Counted from the stretch's first letter, positions 16,924-25,947 are shown. The stretch: DNA of 64,000 nucleotides from Pseudoprimorskyibacter insulae (GCF_900302505.1 NZ_OMOJ01000001.1:558001-622000), one strand, 5' to 3'. Translations and numbers: made by a program. Notes: generated by a model from the sequence alone, not told the origin.

Positions 16924-17952
16924 TCAGAACTCCAACTGGACCTTCATGGATTGCGACTTGTCGTTCGCGGTCTCAAAGGCGGTTTGGAAATCATCCAGTG
17001 CAAATGTGTGCGTGACCAGCGGTTTTACGTCGATCAACCCGGCTTGCATGAATTTCACAGCGGTGCGGAATTCCTCGTGGAAGCGGAATGATCCGCGCAT
17101 TTCCAGCTCTTTCGCGGTGATTTTCATCATCGGGATCGCCATATCGCCGCCAAGGCCAAGCTGGATGATGATCCCACGCGGGCGCATCGCATCCAATGCG
17201 CCAACCAGCGCGGGCTGTGCGCCGGAACATTCCATAAGGATATCGACTTGGCCTTTGCCCGCCTTGTAGGGGGCCAGCGCGTCGGGGTTGTCTTTGGTGT
17301 TCAGCACCACATCCGCGCCCGCCTGCTTGGCAAAGCCAAGCGCACGCTCGGCGATATCGACGGCAACGATCTCCTCGGCCCCGGCGCGGCGGGCGGCAAG
17401 GATCGCCAGCACGCCAATTGGGCCGCAGCCCGTGACCAGCACCCGCTTGCCCAGCATCGGCCCCGCGCGGCGCACGGCGTGCAGGCACACCGACAGCGGT
17501 TCGGCCATCGCGGCCTCGCCCGCGGTCAGGCCGTCGGCTTTGACGCATTGGCTGGCCATTGCGGTCAATTCGGTGCGGAACGCGCCTTGGATATGCGGGA
17601 AGGGCATGGCCGAGCCATAAAAGCGCATGTTCAGGCAGTGGTTCGGCGCATCGCGCAGGCAGTATTCGCACGCCCCGCAAGGGCGCGACGGCGACACCGC
17701 CACCAGATCGCCCACAGCCAGCTCGCCCACGCCGTCGCCAATGGCGGTAATCTCGCCCGCAACCTCATGGCCCAGCACCATCGGTTCCTTCAGGCGCACA
17801 TCGCCAAAGCCGCCGTGGTTGAAGTAATGCAGGTCAGATCCACAGATCCCGCCGCGTTTGATCGCCACGGTAACATGACCCGCTGCCGGGGCCTCGGCCG
17901 ACATGGGTTCCAGCCGCAAATCGCGGGCCCCATGAGCATAAAGCGCTTTCAT
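16924..17952 (-). CDS. idnD: L-idonate 5-dehydrogenase, zinc medium-chain dehydrogenase
   Basis: 342 aa MDR enzyme oxidising L-idonate to 5-keto-D-gluconate. Catalytic zinc ligands are Cys in GGICGSD, His-Glu in LGHEVAGE, and the structural zinc loop is CGACEYCLRDAPNHC (four Cys). The NAD fold is VTGCGPIGVLA. Sequence and the divergent idnO gene support the assignment. An operator palindrome sits inside the likely promoter between the two. Expressed with the LysE gene. Confidence 0.88.
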   Translation of the reverse strand: MKALYAHGARDLRLEPMSAEAPAAGHVTVAIKRGGICGSDLHYFNHGGFGDVRLKEPMVLGHEVAGEITAIGDGVGELAVGDLVAVSPSRPCGACEYCLRDAPNHCLNMRFYGSAMPFPHIQGAFRTELTAMASQCVKADGLTAGEAAMAEPLSVCLHAVRRAGPMLGKRVLVTGCGPIGVLAILAARRAGAEEIVAVDIAERALGFAKQAGADVVLNTKDNPDALAPYKAGKGQVDILMECSGAQPALVGALDAMRPRGIIIQLGLGGDMAIPMMKITAKELEMRGSFRFHEEFRTAVKFMQAGLIDVKPLVTHTFALDDFQTAFETANDKSQSMKVQLEF

Positions 17953-17994
17953 ACGAATTCCTCCATGCCGGTCCCTTGGACTCGGCTTTGCGTT

Positions 17995-18023
17995 ACCCTA
18001 GAAATGGTATACCATTTTTGCAA
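17995..18023 (-). promoter_or_regulatory. Putative idnD promoter spanning the operator
   Basis: On the minus strand TTGCAA (18023-18018), a 17-base spacer, then TAGGGT (18000-17995). The palindrome fills the whole spacer, so a bound repressor would block RNA polymerase. The -10 is weak. Confidence 0.4.
18002..18017. promoter_or_regulatory. GntR-type operator palindrome, site 2
   Basis: A 16-bp perfect palindrome, AAATGGTATACCATTT, between divergent idnD (start 17952) and idnO (start 18054). One site could control both directions. Confidence 0.75.
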
Positions 18024-18053
18024 GCGGTGAGTGCGGCCGCACTAGGAGGACTT

Positions 18054-18815
18054 ATGTCATTGTTTGATTTGACGGGCCGGATGGCCCTTGTGACCGGCTC
18101 GTCGATGGGAATCGGGCAGGCGCTGGCCAAAGGCTTGGCCGAGGCGGGGGCGACGATTGTCATGAACGCCCGCAATCCCGAACGTCTGGCAGAATCCGCC
18201 GCAGCGCTGCGGGCCGAAGGGCATACCGTGCACGAACTGGCGTTCGATGTGACCGACCACGACGGTGTGCGCGCCGCGATTGACCGGTTCGAGGCCGAAG
18301 TAGGCGCGATTGATATCCTGATCAACAACGCAGGCATGCAGTTCCGCACGCCGTTGCAGGACTACCCGCATGATATGTTCGAAAAGCTGCTGGCGACCAA
18401 CGTGACCTCGGTTTTCAACGTGGGCCAAGCTGTTGCGCGTCATATGATCGGGCGCGGCAAGGGGCGGATCATCAACATCGCCTCGGTGCAGACCAAACTC
18501 GCCCGCCCCGGCATTGCGCCCTACACGGCGACCAAGGGCGCGGTTGCGAACCTGACCCAAGGCATGGCCACCGATTGGGCTCCGCTGGGCCTGAACTGCA
18601 ACGCCATTGCGCCGGGCTATTTCGACACGCCGCTAAACGCCGCTCTGGTGGCGGATGCCGATTTCAGCGCTTGGCTGGAAAAGCGCACCCCCGCAGGCCG
18701 TTGGGGCAAGATCGAGGAACTGGTGGGCGCGGCGGTGTTCCTATCGTCCGATGCCTCGACTTTTGTAAATGGACACACTCTATTCGTTGACGGCGGCATC
18801 ACTGCCTGCCTGTAA
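18054..18815 (+). CDS. idnO: Gluconate 5-dehydrogenase, SDR family
   Basis: 253 aa SDR reducing 5-ketogluconate to D-gluconate. Motifs: TGSSMGIG for cofactor, NNAG near residue 90, catalytic Ser in NIASVQTK and YTATKGA. The ATG at 18054 follows TAGGAGG; the longer frame would start before the operator. With IdnD it interconverts L-idonate and D-gluconate. The next gene begins 24 bp downstream. Confidence 0.88.
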   Translation: MSLFDLTGRMALVTGSSMGIGQALAKGLAEAGATIVMNARNPERLAESAAALRAEGHTVHELAFDVTDHDGVRAAIDRFEAEVGAIDILINNAGMQFRTPLQDYPHDMFEKLLATNVTSVFNVGQAVARHMIGRGKGRIINIASVQTKLARPGIAPYTATKGAVANLTQGMATDWAPLGLNCNAIAPGYFDTPLNAALVADADFSAWLEKRTPAGRWGKIEELVGAAVFLSSDASTFVNGHTLFVDGGITACL

Positions 18816-18839
18816 TCGCACCTTTGGGAGGAGGGACGC

Positions 18840-19763
18840 ATGTCGGACAAACCCGTTATCGGCTTTATCGGCCTTGGCTATATGGGCCATGGCATGGCCA
18901 AGAACATCATTCAGAACGGCTATGCCCTGTATGTAAAGGGCAACCGGAACCGCACGCCGGTGGAAAGGCTTGTGGGCATGGGCGCGACCGAAGTCGCCTC
19001 GCCGAAGGCAATGGCCGAGGCTTGCGATATCATCCACATCTGCCTGTCGAATTCGGCTCAGGTCGAGGGCATCATGCGCGGGCCTGATGGTATTCTGGCC
19101 TCGGGCAAGGCCGGGCTGGTGGTGATTGACGCCACCACCGCAGACCCCGTTTCGACCGAGGCGCTGGCCGCCGAGATGGCCGAGGTTGGGATGCATATGG
19201 TTGACGCCCCGCTGGGCCGTACCCCCAAAGAGGCCGAGGCCGGAACGCTGGATGTGATGGTTGGCGCAGATGCCGATGTGTTTGCCCGCGTGCTTCCAGT
19301 GATCGAATGCTGGGGCGGCAATATCAACCACGTCGGCCCCGTGGGCGCGGGCCACAAGATGAAGCTGATCATGAACTTCATCTCGATGGGCTATGCCGCC
19401 ATGTATGCTGAGGCGGTGACGCTGGCCGCGAAATCGGGCCTGTCGCCGCAAACGGTGAACACGGTGATTGGCGGCAGCCGGTTGAACAACGGCTTCTTCG
19501 AAACCTTCATGCGCTATGCCGTGGGCCGCGATAAGAATGCGCATCTGTTCAGCATCGCCAATGCCTCGAAGGACGTGCGCTATGCGGCGAATATGGCGAT
19601 GGCAAACGGCGTTGTGAACCCGATCGGTGCGGCCATCCGCAACAGCTTTGCCAGCGCCGAGGCCGTGGGCAAGGGCGGGCATTATGTGCCAATGCTGGCC
19701 GACCACATCGCCGAGATCAACGGGCTTGATCTGGCCGAAGAGGTTAAGAAAGGCGAAGGTTAA
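18840..19763 (+). CDS. 3-hydroxyisobutyrate dehydrogenase-family beta-hydroxyacid dehydrogenase
   Basis: 307 aa. N-terminal GFIGLGYMGHGMAKN is the NAD(P) motif; the substrate loop is DAPLGRTPKEAEAGTL; catalytic Lys is in GAGHKMKLIMNF. The family covers tartronate semialdehyde reductase, 3-hydroxyisobutyrate and sulfolactaldehyde dehydrogenases; the sequence alone does not decide. A strong GGGAGGAGGG ribosome site precedes the ATG. It follows idnO, so a sugar-acid semialdehyde is a reasonable guess. It ends in a 4-base overlap with the convergent LacI gene. Confidence 0.82.
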   Translation: MSDKPVIGFIGLGYMGHGMAKNIIQNGYALYVKGNRNRTPVERLVGMGATEVASPKAMAEACDIIHICLSNSAQVEGIMRGPDGILASGKAGLVVIDATTADPVSTEALAAEMAEVGMHMVDAPLGRTPKEAEAGTLDVMVGADADVFARVLPVIECWGGNINHVGPVGAGHKMKLIMNFISMGYAAMYAEAVTLAAKSGLSPQTVNTVIGGSRLNNGFFETFMRYAVGRDKNAHLFSIANASKDVRYAANMAMANGVVNPIGAAIRNSFASAEAVGKGGHYVPMLADHIAEINGLDLAEEVKKGEG

Positions 19764-20764
19764 CTGGTCCCGCGCCGGATCAACTCGAACCCCATATCAA
19801 TGACTGTCGGGGGCAGAGGCGCGGCCTTGGTTCCCGACAGGATCAAGTCTGCGGCCTTGGCCCCGATGGCGTGGCCGTCAATGCGCAGGGTTGTCAGCGC
19901 CAGCCCCGCATCAGAGGCCAGATCGAAATCACCAAACCCCGTCAGCGCCAGATCGCGCGGAACAGACAGCCCGCGCCGCATCGCCTCGCAATAGGCGCCC
20001 AAGGCAATCGCGTCGGACACGCAAACCACGGCATCGGTGTCGGGGTAACGCTCAAGGATTTGCGCCAGCCCCGCCGCACCAATCCCTGCGCCTTTCAAAT
20101 CGGCGGGCATCAGGGCAACGCGCGGCTCTTGCCCGGCAATCGCTCGGAGGTAACCGCTTTGACGCAATTGTCCGCGCCGGTCATTCGCGCGGTCAGGGCC
20201 GATAAAGGCAATGCGTTTGCGGCCTGTTTCCACCAGATGACGGGTGATCGCCTCGCCCGCTGCGGCGTTGGAAAATCCGATGGCGGCGTGGATCGGGCTT
20301 TCGGGCAGCTCCCACAGTTCAATCACCGGCACGCCTGCGCGGTTCATCAGGGTTCGGGCGGCCTCGGTGTGCTGATCGCTGGTCAAGACCAACGCATCGG
20401 GGCGGCGGCCCAACATGGTGGCGGCAAGGCTGGCCTCGGTCTCAGGCTCATACTCGGTGTTGCCAAGCAGCAGTTGATACCCTTCGGCCCGGAGCCCGGT
20501 CGATAGCCCTTCGATGGTCGAGGCAAAGATCGACGCCTCAAGCGTTGAGACAAGCGCGCCAACCATACGGCTGCGTTGCGACGACAGCGCGCCGGCCGTT
20601 TCATCGGGCACATAGCCCAGTTTGGCAATTGCGGCCTGCACCTTGTCTCGGGTGGTTTGGCTGACCTTGGTCGGCGTGCGGATCACGCGGCTGACGGTGA
20701 TGGTGCCAACGCCGGCCTCGCGGGCCACGTCGCCCATCGTCACCCATTTCTTCTCTAGCGCCAT
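19760..20764 (-). CDS. LacI-family transcriptional regulator
   Basis: 334 aa. The N-terminal LacI headpiece reads VTMGDVAREAGVGTITVSRVIRTPTKVS, with the recognition helix in TITVSRV. The rest is a periplasmic-binding-protein-like effector domain resembling GntR/IdnR-type regulators. It is transcribed away from the PhyH gene, and two matching palindromes lie in the shared gap, so it very likely represses itself and that gene. Effector unknown; a gluconate-like ligand is plausible. Confidence 0.9.
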   Translation of the reverse strand: MALEKKWVTMGDVAREAGVGTITVSRVIRTPTKVSQTTRDKVQAAIAKLGYVPDETAGALSSQRSRMVGALVSTLEASIFASTIEGLSTGLRAEGYQLLLGNTEYEPETEASLAATMLGRRPDALVLTSDQHTEAARTLMNRAGVPVIELWELPESPIHAAIGFSNAAAGEAITRHLVETGRKRIAFIGPDRANDRRGQLRQSGYLRAIAGQEPRVALMPADLKGAGIGAAGLAQILERYPDTDAVVCVSDAIALGAYCEAMRRGLSVPRDLALTGFGDFDLASDAGLALTTLRIDGHAIGAKAADLILSGTKAAPLPPTVIDMGFELIRRGTS

Positions 20765-20799
20765 GGCTCAATTCCTTCTTGACGGGTTTGAAATACCGA

Positions 20800-20813
20800 T
20801 GGTATCGATACCA
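20800..20813. promoter_or_regulatory. LacI-type operator A
   Basis: Perfect 14-bp palindrome TGGTATCGATACCA with the central CG typical of LacI sites. It overlaps a possible -10 of the PhyH promoter (TTGACG at 20779-20784). Its centre is 23 bp from operator B. Confidence 0.8.
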
Positions 20814-20820
20814 AGCAAGT

Positions 20821-20838
20821 CATGGTATCGATACCATG
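20821..20838. promoter_or_regulatory. LacI-type operator B
   Basis: Perfect 18-bp palindrome CATGGTATCGATACCATG, 29 bases before the PhyH start. Spacing from operator A is about two helical turns, which puts two dimers on nearly the same face. Confidence 0.8.
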
Positions 20839-20866
20839 GCTCGGGAAACGCGAGAGGAGGCGCAAA

Positions 20867-21760
20867 ATGCTTACGAAAGAGCAAAAGGAATTTTGGGAAG
20901 AGAACGGCTATCTGATGGTCGAGGACGTGGTCACGCCCGAACAGCTGGCCAAGATGCAGCAGATCACCAACGATTATATCGAAGCCTCGCGCAGCGTGAC
21001 GGCCAGCAATGACGTCTACGATCTGGACAAGGGGCACAGCGCCGAAACCCCGCGCCTGACCCGGATCAAACTGCCTCACAAGCAAAACCCGTATTTCTGG
21101 GAAATCCTAACCAAGTCCGGCGTGACCAAGGTTTTGAACGAACTGCTGGGGCCGGACACGATGATCCTGACCTCAAAGCTGAACACCAAAGCCCCCGGCG
21201 GCGGCGCGGCGGTGGAATGGCATCAGGACTGGGCCTTTTACCCGCACACCAATGACAACCTGCTGGCCTTTGGCCTGATGCTTGAGGACGTGGGGCTGGA
21301 GAACGGCCCGCTTCAGGTGATCCCCGGCTCGCACAAGGGTCCGCTGCTTAGTCACCATTGCAACGGCGTCTTCGCGGGCGCGGTCGATCCGCAAGACCCC
21401 GAGTTTGAGCGCGACAAGATCGTGACCCTGACCGGCAAGGCGGGCAGCATGACGATCCACCACGCCCGCACGCTGCACGGCTCGGCGCCGAACACCTCGG
21501 ACCGGGCGCGTAAGATCCTGTTCTATGAGCTGGCGGCTGCGGATGCGTGGCCCTTGGTCGGGTCGAACTCGTATTTCCACCGTCTCAGCCAGTATGACTT
21601 TATGAAGGATCTGGAGGATCGTTGCGTGACCGGCGCGCCTTGTCTGACACCGCGCATCGAACAGGTGCCTGTGCGCCTGCCGTTGCCGCCCGCGCCGGAC
21701 AACACCTCGATCTTCAAGACCCAGCAAAGCTCGGGCGTGAAATCGGTCTATGCCATGTAA
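20867..21760 (+). CDS. Phytanoyl-CoA dioxygenase (PhyH) family protein
   Basis: 297 aa Fe(II)/2-oxoglutarate oxygenase. The facial triad is visible: His and Asp in EWHQDWAF, distal His in RTLHGSAPN, then Arg for 2-oxoglutarate binding in SDRARKI. Bacterial PhyH proteins hydroxylate diverse small molecules (ectoine, phosphonates, acyl-CoA). The ATG at 20867 follows GAGAGGAGG; the longer frame would start within operator B. It is controlled from the LacI promoter region and flanked by sugar-acid genes. Substrate unknown. Confidence 0.85.
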   Translation: MLTKEQKEFWEENGYLMVEDVVTPEQLAKMQQITNDYIEASRSVTASNDVYDLDKGHSAETPRLTRIKLPHKQNPYFWEILTKSGVTKVLNELLGPDTMILTSKLNTKAPGGGAAVEWHQDWAFYPHTNDNLLAFGLMLEDVGLENGPLQVIPGSHKGPLLSHHCNGVFAGAVDPQDPEFERDKIVTLTGKAGSMTIHHARTLHGSAPNTSDRARKILFYELAAADAWPLVGSNSYFHRLSQYDFMKDLEDRCVTGAPCLTPRIEQVPVRLPLPPAPDNTSIFKTQQSSGVKSVYAM

Positions 21761-21764
21761 AGTG

Positions 21765-21792
21765 AAAGGCCCGGCGATGTGCCGGGCCTTTT
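21765..21792. terminator. Bidirectional terminator
   Basis: An 11-bp stem AAAGGCCCGGC / GCCGGGCCTTT with a GATGT loop lies between the convergent PhyH and RraA-like genes. A runs on one side and T runs on the other let it work in both directions. Confidence 0.85.
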
Positions 21793-21793
21793 G

Positions 21794-22486
21794 TTATTCG
21801 TAGGACACCTGATCCGAGGCCAAAAGCGCCTCGATGCTGGGTGGAATAACCAAACCGTCGCGCACCTCGGCGTCTAGCGCCATCTCGGCGGCGGTCACGG
21901 CCTTCAGCCGTTCAATCACGGCGTCGATATTGGCGAAGGGCACAACGACCACGCCGTCGCGGTCGGCCACGATCATATCACCGCTGGCCACGGTTTGCCC
22001 CGCGATTTGAACAGGAAAGCCCACGGTGCCGGGGCCTTTGCCAAAGGGCGAGGCGGGGTTTAGTCCAGTGCACCACGCGGGCAGGCCCACATCGACAATG
22101 CCCGCGTAATCACGCATTGGGCCGTCGGTTACAAAACCGGCAGCCCCCGCATTGCGGAAGAACCCGCACACGCGATCCCCCGCCGCCGCGCAGCCTTGAT
22201 GCCCCGCGACTGAGGAAATCATCACATCGCCTTTTTCGACGAACTTGATCGCGCAGAGCGTGGCCAGCAGATCGGCAGGGCCGTTTTCCGCCGTCAGGGC
22301 AGGGCCTGCCGCAACGCAGTTCAGATCACGGCCAAAGCCGATGGGCGCAAGACCCGCAAGCGCGCCTTTGCCGTCCATCGCATCGCAGACAAAGCTGGTC
22401 GGCACGCCCTGGAAGGCGGCGATCTGTTCGGCGGTCGGGCGATTGCGTTTGGTGTTGATGCGGATCAGGGGCGGTTCTTCGATCAT
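21794..22486 (-). CDS. RraA-like / 4-hydroxy-4-methyl-2-oxoglutarate aldolase family protein
   Basis: 230 aa. The Arg-Asp catalytic pair of class II pyruvate aldolases of this fold is seen in VTDGPMRDYAGI, preceded by the GAAG loop; DRDGVVVVP follows. Family members cleave HMG/CHA or decarboxylate oxaloacetate; others bind RNase E. Active-site retention favours an enzyme that splits a 4-hydroxy-2-keto acid to pyruvate, in keeping with the sugar-acid genes. It is downstream of azlD in the same direction, 12 bp apart. Confidence 0.8.
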   Translation of the reverse strand: MIEEPPLIRINTKRNRPTAEQIAAFQGVPTSFVCDAMDGKGALAGLAPIGFGRDLNCVAAGPALTAENGPADLLATLCAIKFVEKGDVMISSVAGHQGCAAAGDRVCGFFRNAGAAGFVTDGPMRDYAGIVDVGLPAWCTGLNPASPFGKGPGTVGFPVQIAGQTVASGDMIVADRDGVVVVPFANIDAVIERLKAVTAAEMALDAEVRDGLVIPPSIEALLASDQVSYE

Positions 22487-22498
22487 TGCGGCTCCTCC

Positions 22499-22843
22499 CT
22501 AGAGCAGTGATGCGATGAATTGCAGGGCGTATAGCGTGCCCATCCCGGCCACGATGGCCCCGATCACGTTGACGCGCAATCCCACGACAAAGGCCGCAGC
22601 GGCGGCGACAAAGCGGATCGGGTCGAACATGCCATCGGTGGCGGCGGGCCAAAGGACTTGCGGTGTGAAGAGGGCCGGGAACACGGCCACACCCACATAG
22701 CGCAGATGCAGCAGCGCCCAGTCTGGCAATTGCCGCCCGCCGAAAAGGCCCAGAAACGAAAACCGAATGATGAATGTGCCGATGCCCAGAAGAATTGTTA
22801 CCAGCCAAAAGGTTCCGTTGTCGATCAGGGGCGCCTCCATCAT
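22499..22843 (-). CDS. azlD: AzlD-family branched-chain amino acid permease small subunit
   Basis: 114 aa with about four hydrophobic helices, the usual AzlD size. The ending LRVNVIGAIVAGMGTLYALQ is typical. It pairs with AzlC to form an exporter of branched-chain amino acids or similar compounds. The first ATG (22843) overlaps the azlC stop by ATGA; a second ATG follows immediately. Confidence 0.85.
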   Translation of the reverse strand: MMEAPLIDNGTFWLVTILLGIGTFIIRFSFLGLFGGRQLPDWALLHLRYVGVAVFPALFTPQVLWPAATDGMFDPIRFVAAAAAFVVGLRVNVIGAIVAGMGTLYALQFIASLL

Positions 22844-23544
22844 GATGAGGCCCTCCGCTTGAGGTACAGCTCGGCCTGAGCGCCAGCGACCATTGCCAGC
22901 GCGGCGGCGACGATGATGCCAAGGCTCCACGGCAGCCAGCCAAAGGCAACGGATCCGGCCATCGACACAAAGACGGCGATCAGATGCGGCAAACTGCGGA
23001 TCAGCGGCGCGGTCAGGGCGATGAAGCAGACAGGCACCGCGAAATCGAGGTGGAAAGAGGCAGGTATGGCTTGCCCCACCAACGCCCCGGCCAGTGATCC
23101 GCCGTACCACCACGGGCAAATCATCGCCATCGCGCCGAAGTAATAGGCCAGCTTTGCGGCGGGCGACATCTCGGGGCGGTCTTCATAGGTGCGCACGGCC
23201 ACGGCAAAGGCCTGATCGACCATCAGATAGGCGGCCAATGCCCGGACAGACAGACGCGCATGGCCGATGTGCGGGACCAGAGCCGCCGAATACATCGCCA
23301 TACGCAGGTTCACGGCCAAGGCGGTGAACAGGGCGATGAACACCGGCGCGTTGTCTTGCAGCAGGGCCAGCGCGGTAAACTGCGATGCTCCGGCGATCAC
23401 CAGAACTGACATGGACATGGTTTGCAGCACGTCCAGCCCGGCATCACGGGCCACGACGCCGAACAGGGTGGAATAGGGAACCACAATCACCACAAATGGC
23501 GCACAGGCCCAAAAACCCGACCAGAAGGCCGCGCGGGGCGTCAT
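22840..23544 (-). CDS. azlC: AzlC-family branched-chain amino acid permease large subunit
   Basis: 234 aa, several hydrophobic helices. AzlC motifs include PYSTLFGVVARDAGL and the polar VNLRMAMYSAAL. The ATG at 23544 overlaps the stop of the upstream secreted-protein gene. Together with AzlD it likely exports an amino acid or other small acid. Its position in a sugar-acid locus is unusual but common in mixed roseobacter operons. Confidence 0.87.
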   Translation of the reverse strand: MTPRAAFWSGFWACAPFVVIVVPYSTLFGVVARDAGLDVLQTMSMSVLVIAGASQFTALALLQDNAPVFIALFTALAVNLRMAMYSAALVPHIGHARLSVRALAAYLMVDQAFAVAVRTYEDRPEMSPAAKLAYYFGAMAMICPWWYGGSLAGALVGQAIPASFHLDFAVPVCFIALTAPLIRSLPHLIAVFVSMAGSVAFGWLPWSLGIIVAAALAMVAGAQAELYLKRRASS

Positions 23545-24017
23545 TCCTGCCCGCGCATCTGAATCGCCAGCTTGGTCAAGGCCAGACCGGCGGCCGCCGC
23601 CTGACAGCGGGCCTTTTGCAAAGTGATCGCCTCGGCCGGTAGATCTGAAAGCCCCGCCAGTTCTTCGATCCGGTCGCATTGCAGCAGATTCGCCAGCAGG
23701 TCGTATTTCACTTCGATCCCGGCAATGGCGGTGATCTTTTCATTGCCCTTGGCGCGGATCGCGTCCAGACGCGCGGCAATCCCGCCGGACCAAGTGTCTT
23801 TGGCCTCGATGTAGCACAGGGTCGCGGCGGCGGGGGCATCGTCCGCGGGATAGCTGTCACAGAAGGCGTGCTGTTGCTGCATGCATTGCGCGGCAGGTTG
23901 GTTCGCGGCGATTTGCGCCTCAATACAGGTGTTATACGCGGCCAAATCGACTTCGGCGAAAAGCGGCGTGGCCATGCAAAGGCACAGGCCAAGCGTGGCC
24001 CGGAAAACTGCGGTCAT
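23541..24017 (-). CDS. Small secreted cysteine-rich protein, function unknown
   Basis: 158 aa. A signal peptide (residues 1-21) ends in LFA before EVDLAAYNTC. Five to seven Cys and the spacing CIEAQ...CMQQQHAFC recall LprI/DUF1311-type periplasmic proteins, though I cannot confirm that. The ATG at 24017 has GGGAGGAGA upstream. First gene of the azlCD-RraA operon, divergent from the dehydratase gene across a GntR-type operator. Confidence 0.6.
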   Translation of the reverse strand: MTAVFRATLGLCLCMATPLFAEVDLAAYNTCIEAQIAANQPAAQCMQQQHAFCDSYPADDAPAAATLCYIEAKDTWSGGIAARLDAIRAKGNEKITAIAGIEVKYDLLANLLQCDRIEELAGLSDLPAEAITLQKARCQAAAAGLALTKLAIQMRGQE

Positions 24018-24064
24018 TCGGTCTCCTCCCAGAGCGACAACGCGGGGTGATGCGGTTTGCTCTT

Positions 24065-24084
24065 GCATTTGGTATACCAAATGC
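24065..24084. promoter_or_regulatory. GntR-type operator palindrome, site 3
   Basis: A 20-bp perfect palindrome, GCATTTGGTATACCAAATGC, between the divergent secreted-protein gene (start 24017) and the XylD-type dehydratase gene (start 24156). Confidence 0.78.
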
Positions 24085-24155
24085 CGAAGCTGTCACAAGT
24101 CCGGAGTCGCGTGCGGTTAGCGCGAACACTCCGTTGGGAGGAAACGAGGAAGAGA

Positions 24156-25937
24156 ATGAGCGATACCCGAGCGAACAAGCGGTTCCGCTCGCAAGAGTGG
24201 TTCGACAACCCCAACAATCCGGGGATGACGGCACTTTATGTGGAGCGTTATCAGAACCAAGAATACACCCGCGACGAGCTTCAGGGCGGAAAGCCCGTGA
24301 TCGGCATTGCCAACACCGGCAGCGATCTGGCCCCTTGCAACAAAATCCACGTGTTCCTGATGGACCGGATCAAGGCGGGCATCCGAGCCGCTGGCGGGAT
24401 TCCGATGGAATTCCCGGTGCATCCGATTCAGGAAACCGGCAAGCGCCCCACCGCTGCGCTTGATCGCAACCTGTCGTATCTGGGTCTGGTCGAGGTGCTG
24501 CACGGCTACCCGATTGACGGCGTGGTGCTGACCACCGGCTGCGATAAAACCACTCCGGCGATGCTGATGGGCGCGGCGACGGCAGATCTGCCCGCGATTG
24601 CGCTGAACGGCGGTCCCATGCTGGACGGCTGGTGGAAGGGCAAGCGCGCCGGATCGGGCACGATCATCTGGGAAAGCCGCCGCCTGCTGGCCGAAGAAAA
24701 GATCGACTACGAAGAATTCATGAGCCGCGTGTGCTCATCTGCCCCGTCGCTGGGCCATTGCAACACGATGGGCACCGCCAGCACGATGAACGCCATGGCC
24801 GAAGCGCTGGGCATGTCGCTGACCGGCAACTCGGCCATTCCGGCCCCGTTCCGCGAACGGATGGCCATGGCCTATGAGACCGGCAAACGCATCGTCGAGA
24901 TGGTTTATGAAGATCTGAAACCGTCTGACATTCTGACCCGCGAAGCGTTCGAGAACGCGATTGTGGTCAACGCCGCCATCGGCGGCAGCACCAACGCCCC
25001 ACCGCACCTTCAGGCGATTGCCCGCCATGCCGGGGTTGAGCTGAACGTGAAGGATTGGGAAACGGTTGGCTATGATGTGCCGCTGCTACTGAACATGCAG
25101 CCCGCTGGCGAATTTCTTGGCGAAAGCTTCTTCCGGGCGGGCGGCGTGCCTGCGGTGATGGAAGAACTGCGCAAGGCGGGCCGCATCCATGAAGGCGCGA
25201 TGACCGCCACGGGTAAAACCATGGGCGAAAACGTCACTGGCAAAGGCACTGAGGACGAGGCCGTCATCAAGACCTATGACAAGCCGATGCGCGTGAATGC
25301 GGGCTTCAAGGTTCTGTCCGGCAACCTGTTTGACAGCGCGCTGATGAAGACCAGCGTGATTTCCGCCGACTTCCAGAAACGCTTCTTGTCGAAGCCGGGG
25401 ATGGAAGGCGTCCACGAGGCGCGGGCCATCGTGTTCGAAGGCCCCGAGGATTATCACGACCGGATCAACGATCCGTCGCTGAACATCGACGAACACTGCA
25501 TCCTGTTCATCCGCAACGTTGGCTGTGTCGGCTATCCCGGCTCGGCCGAGGTGGTGAACATGCAGCCGCCGGACGCGCTGATCAGACAGGGGATCAACCA
25601 CCTGCCGACGGTTGGCGATGGCCGCCAGTCGGGCACTTCGGAAAGCCCGTCGATCCTGAACGCTTCGCCGGAATCGGTTGTGGGAGGCGGCTTGGCCTAT
25701 CTGAAAACCGGTGACACGGTGCGGCTGGATCTGAACGCCAGCACGATGAATGCGCTGGTCGATGATGCCGAATGGCAGGCGCGGATTGATGCCTGGGAAG
25801 CGCCCGAGATCCGCAGCCAGACACCGTGGCAGGAAATCTATCGCACCCATGTGGGGCAATTGTCGGATGGCGGTTGTCTGGAACTGGCGACGGCCTATCA
25901 GAAGGTCGCCAAGGATCTGCCGCGCGACAACCACTAA
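24156..25937 (+). CDS. xylD: IlvD/EDD-family aldonate dehydratase (D-xylonate/L-arabonate type)
   Basis: 593 aa iron-sulfur dehydratase. The three cluster Cys are in SDLAPCNKIH, TTGCDKTTPA and GHCNTMGTASTM; the Lys after the second Cys is the carbamylated metal ligand. Long stretches match Caulobacter XylD as I recall it (FPVHPIQE, PTAALDRNLSYLGLVE, LPTVGDGRQSGT), so it forms 2-keto-3-deoxy-pentonate. L-arabonate or another sugar acid remains possible. The ATG at 24156 follows GGAAACGAGGAAG; the operator lies upstream. Confidence 0.85.
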   Translation: MSDTRANKRFRSQEWFDNPNNPGMTALYVERYQNQEYTRDELQGGKPVIGIANTGSDLAPCNKIHVFLMDRIKAGIRAAGGIPMEFPVHPIQETGKRPTAALDRNLSYLGLVEVLHGYPIDGVVLTTGCDKTTPAMLMGAATADLPAIALNGGPMLDGWWKGKRAGSGTIIWESRRLLAEEKIDYEEFMSRVCSSAPSLGHCNTMGTASTMNAMAEALGMSLTGNSAIPAPFRERMAMAYETGKRIVEMVYEDLKPSDILTREAFENAIVVNAAIGGSTNAPPHLQAIARHAGVELNVKDWETVGYDVPLLLNMQPAGEFLGESFFRAGGVPAVMEELRKAGRIHEGAMTATGKTMGENVTGKGTEDEAVIKTYDKPMRVNAGFKVLSGNLFDSALMKTSVISADFQKRFLSKPGMEGVHEARAIVFEGPEDYHDRINDPSLNIDEHCILFIRNVGCVGYPGSAEVVNMQPPDALIRQGINHLPTVGDGRQSGTSESPSILNASPESVVGGGLAYLKTGDTVRLDLNASTMNALVDDAEWQARIDAWEAPEIRSQTPWQEIYRTHVGQLSDGGCLELATAYQKVAKDLPRDNH

Positions 25938-25947
25938 GCGTTGAAAA

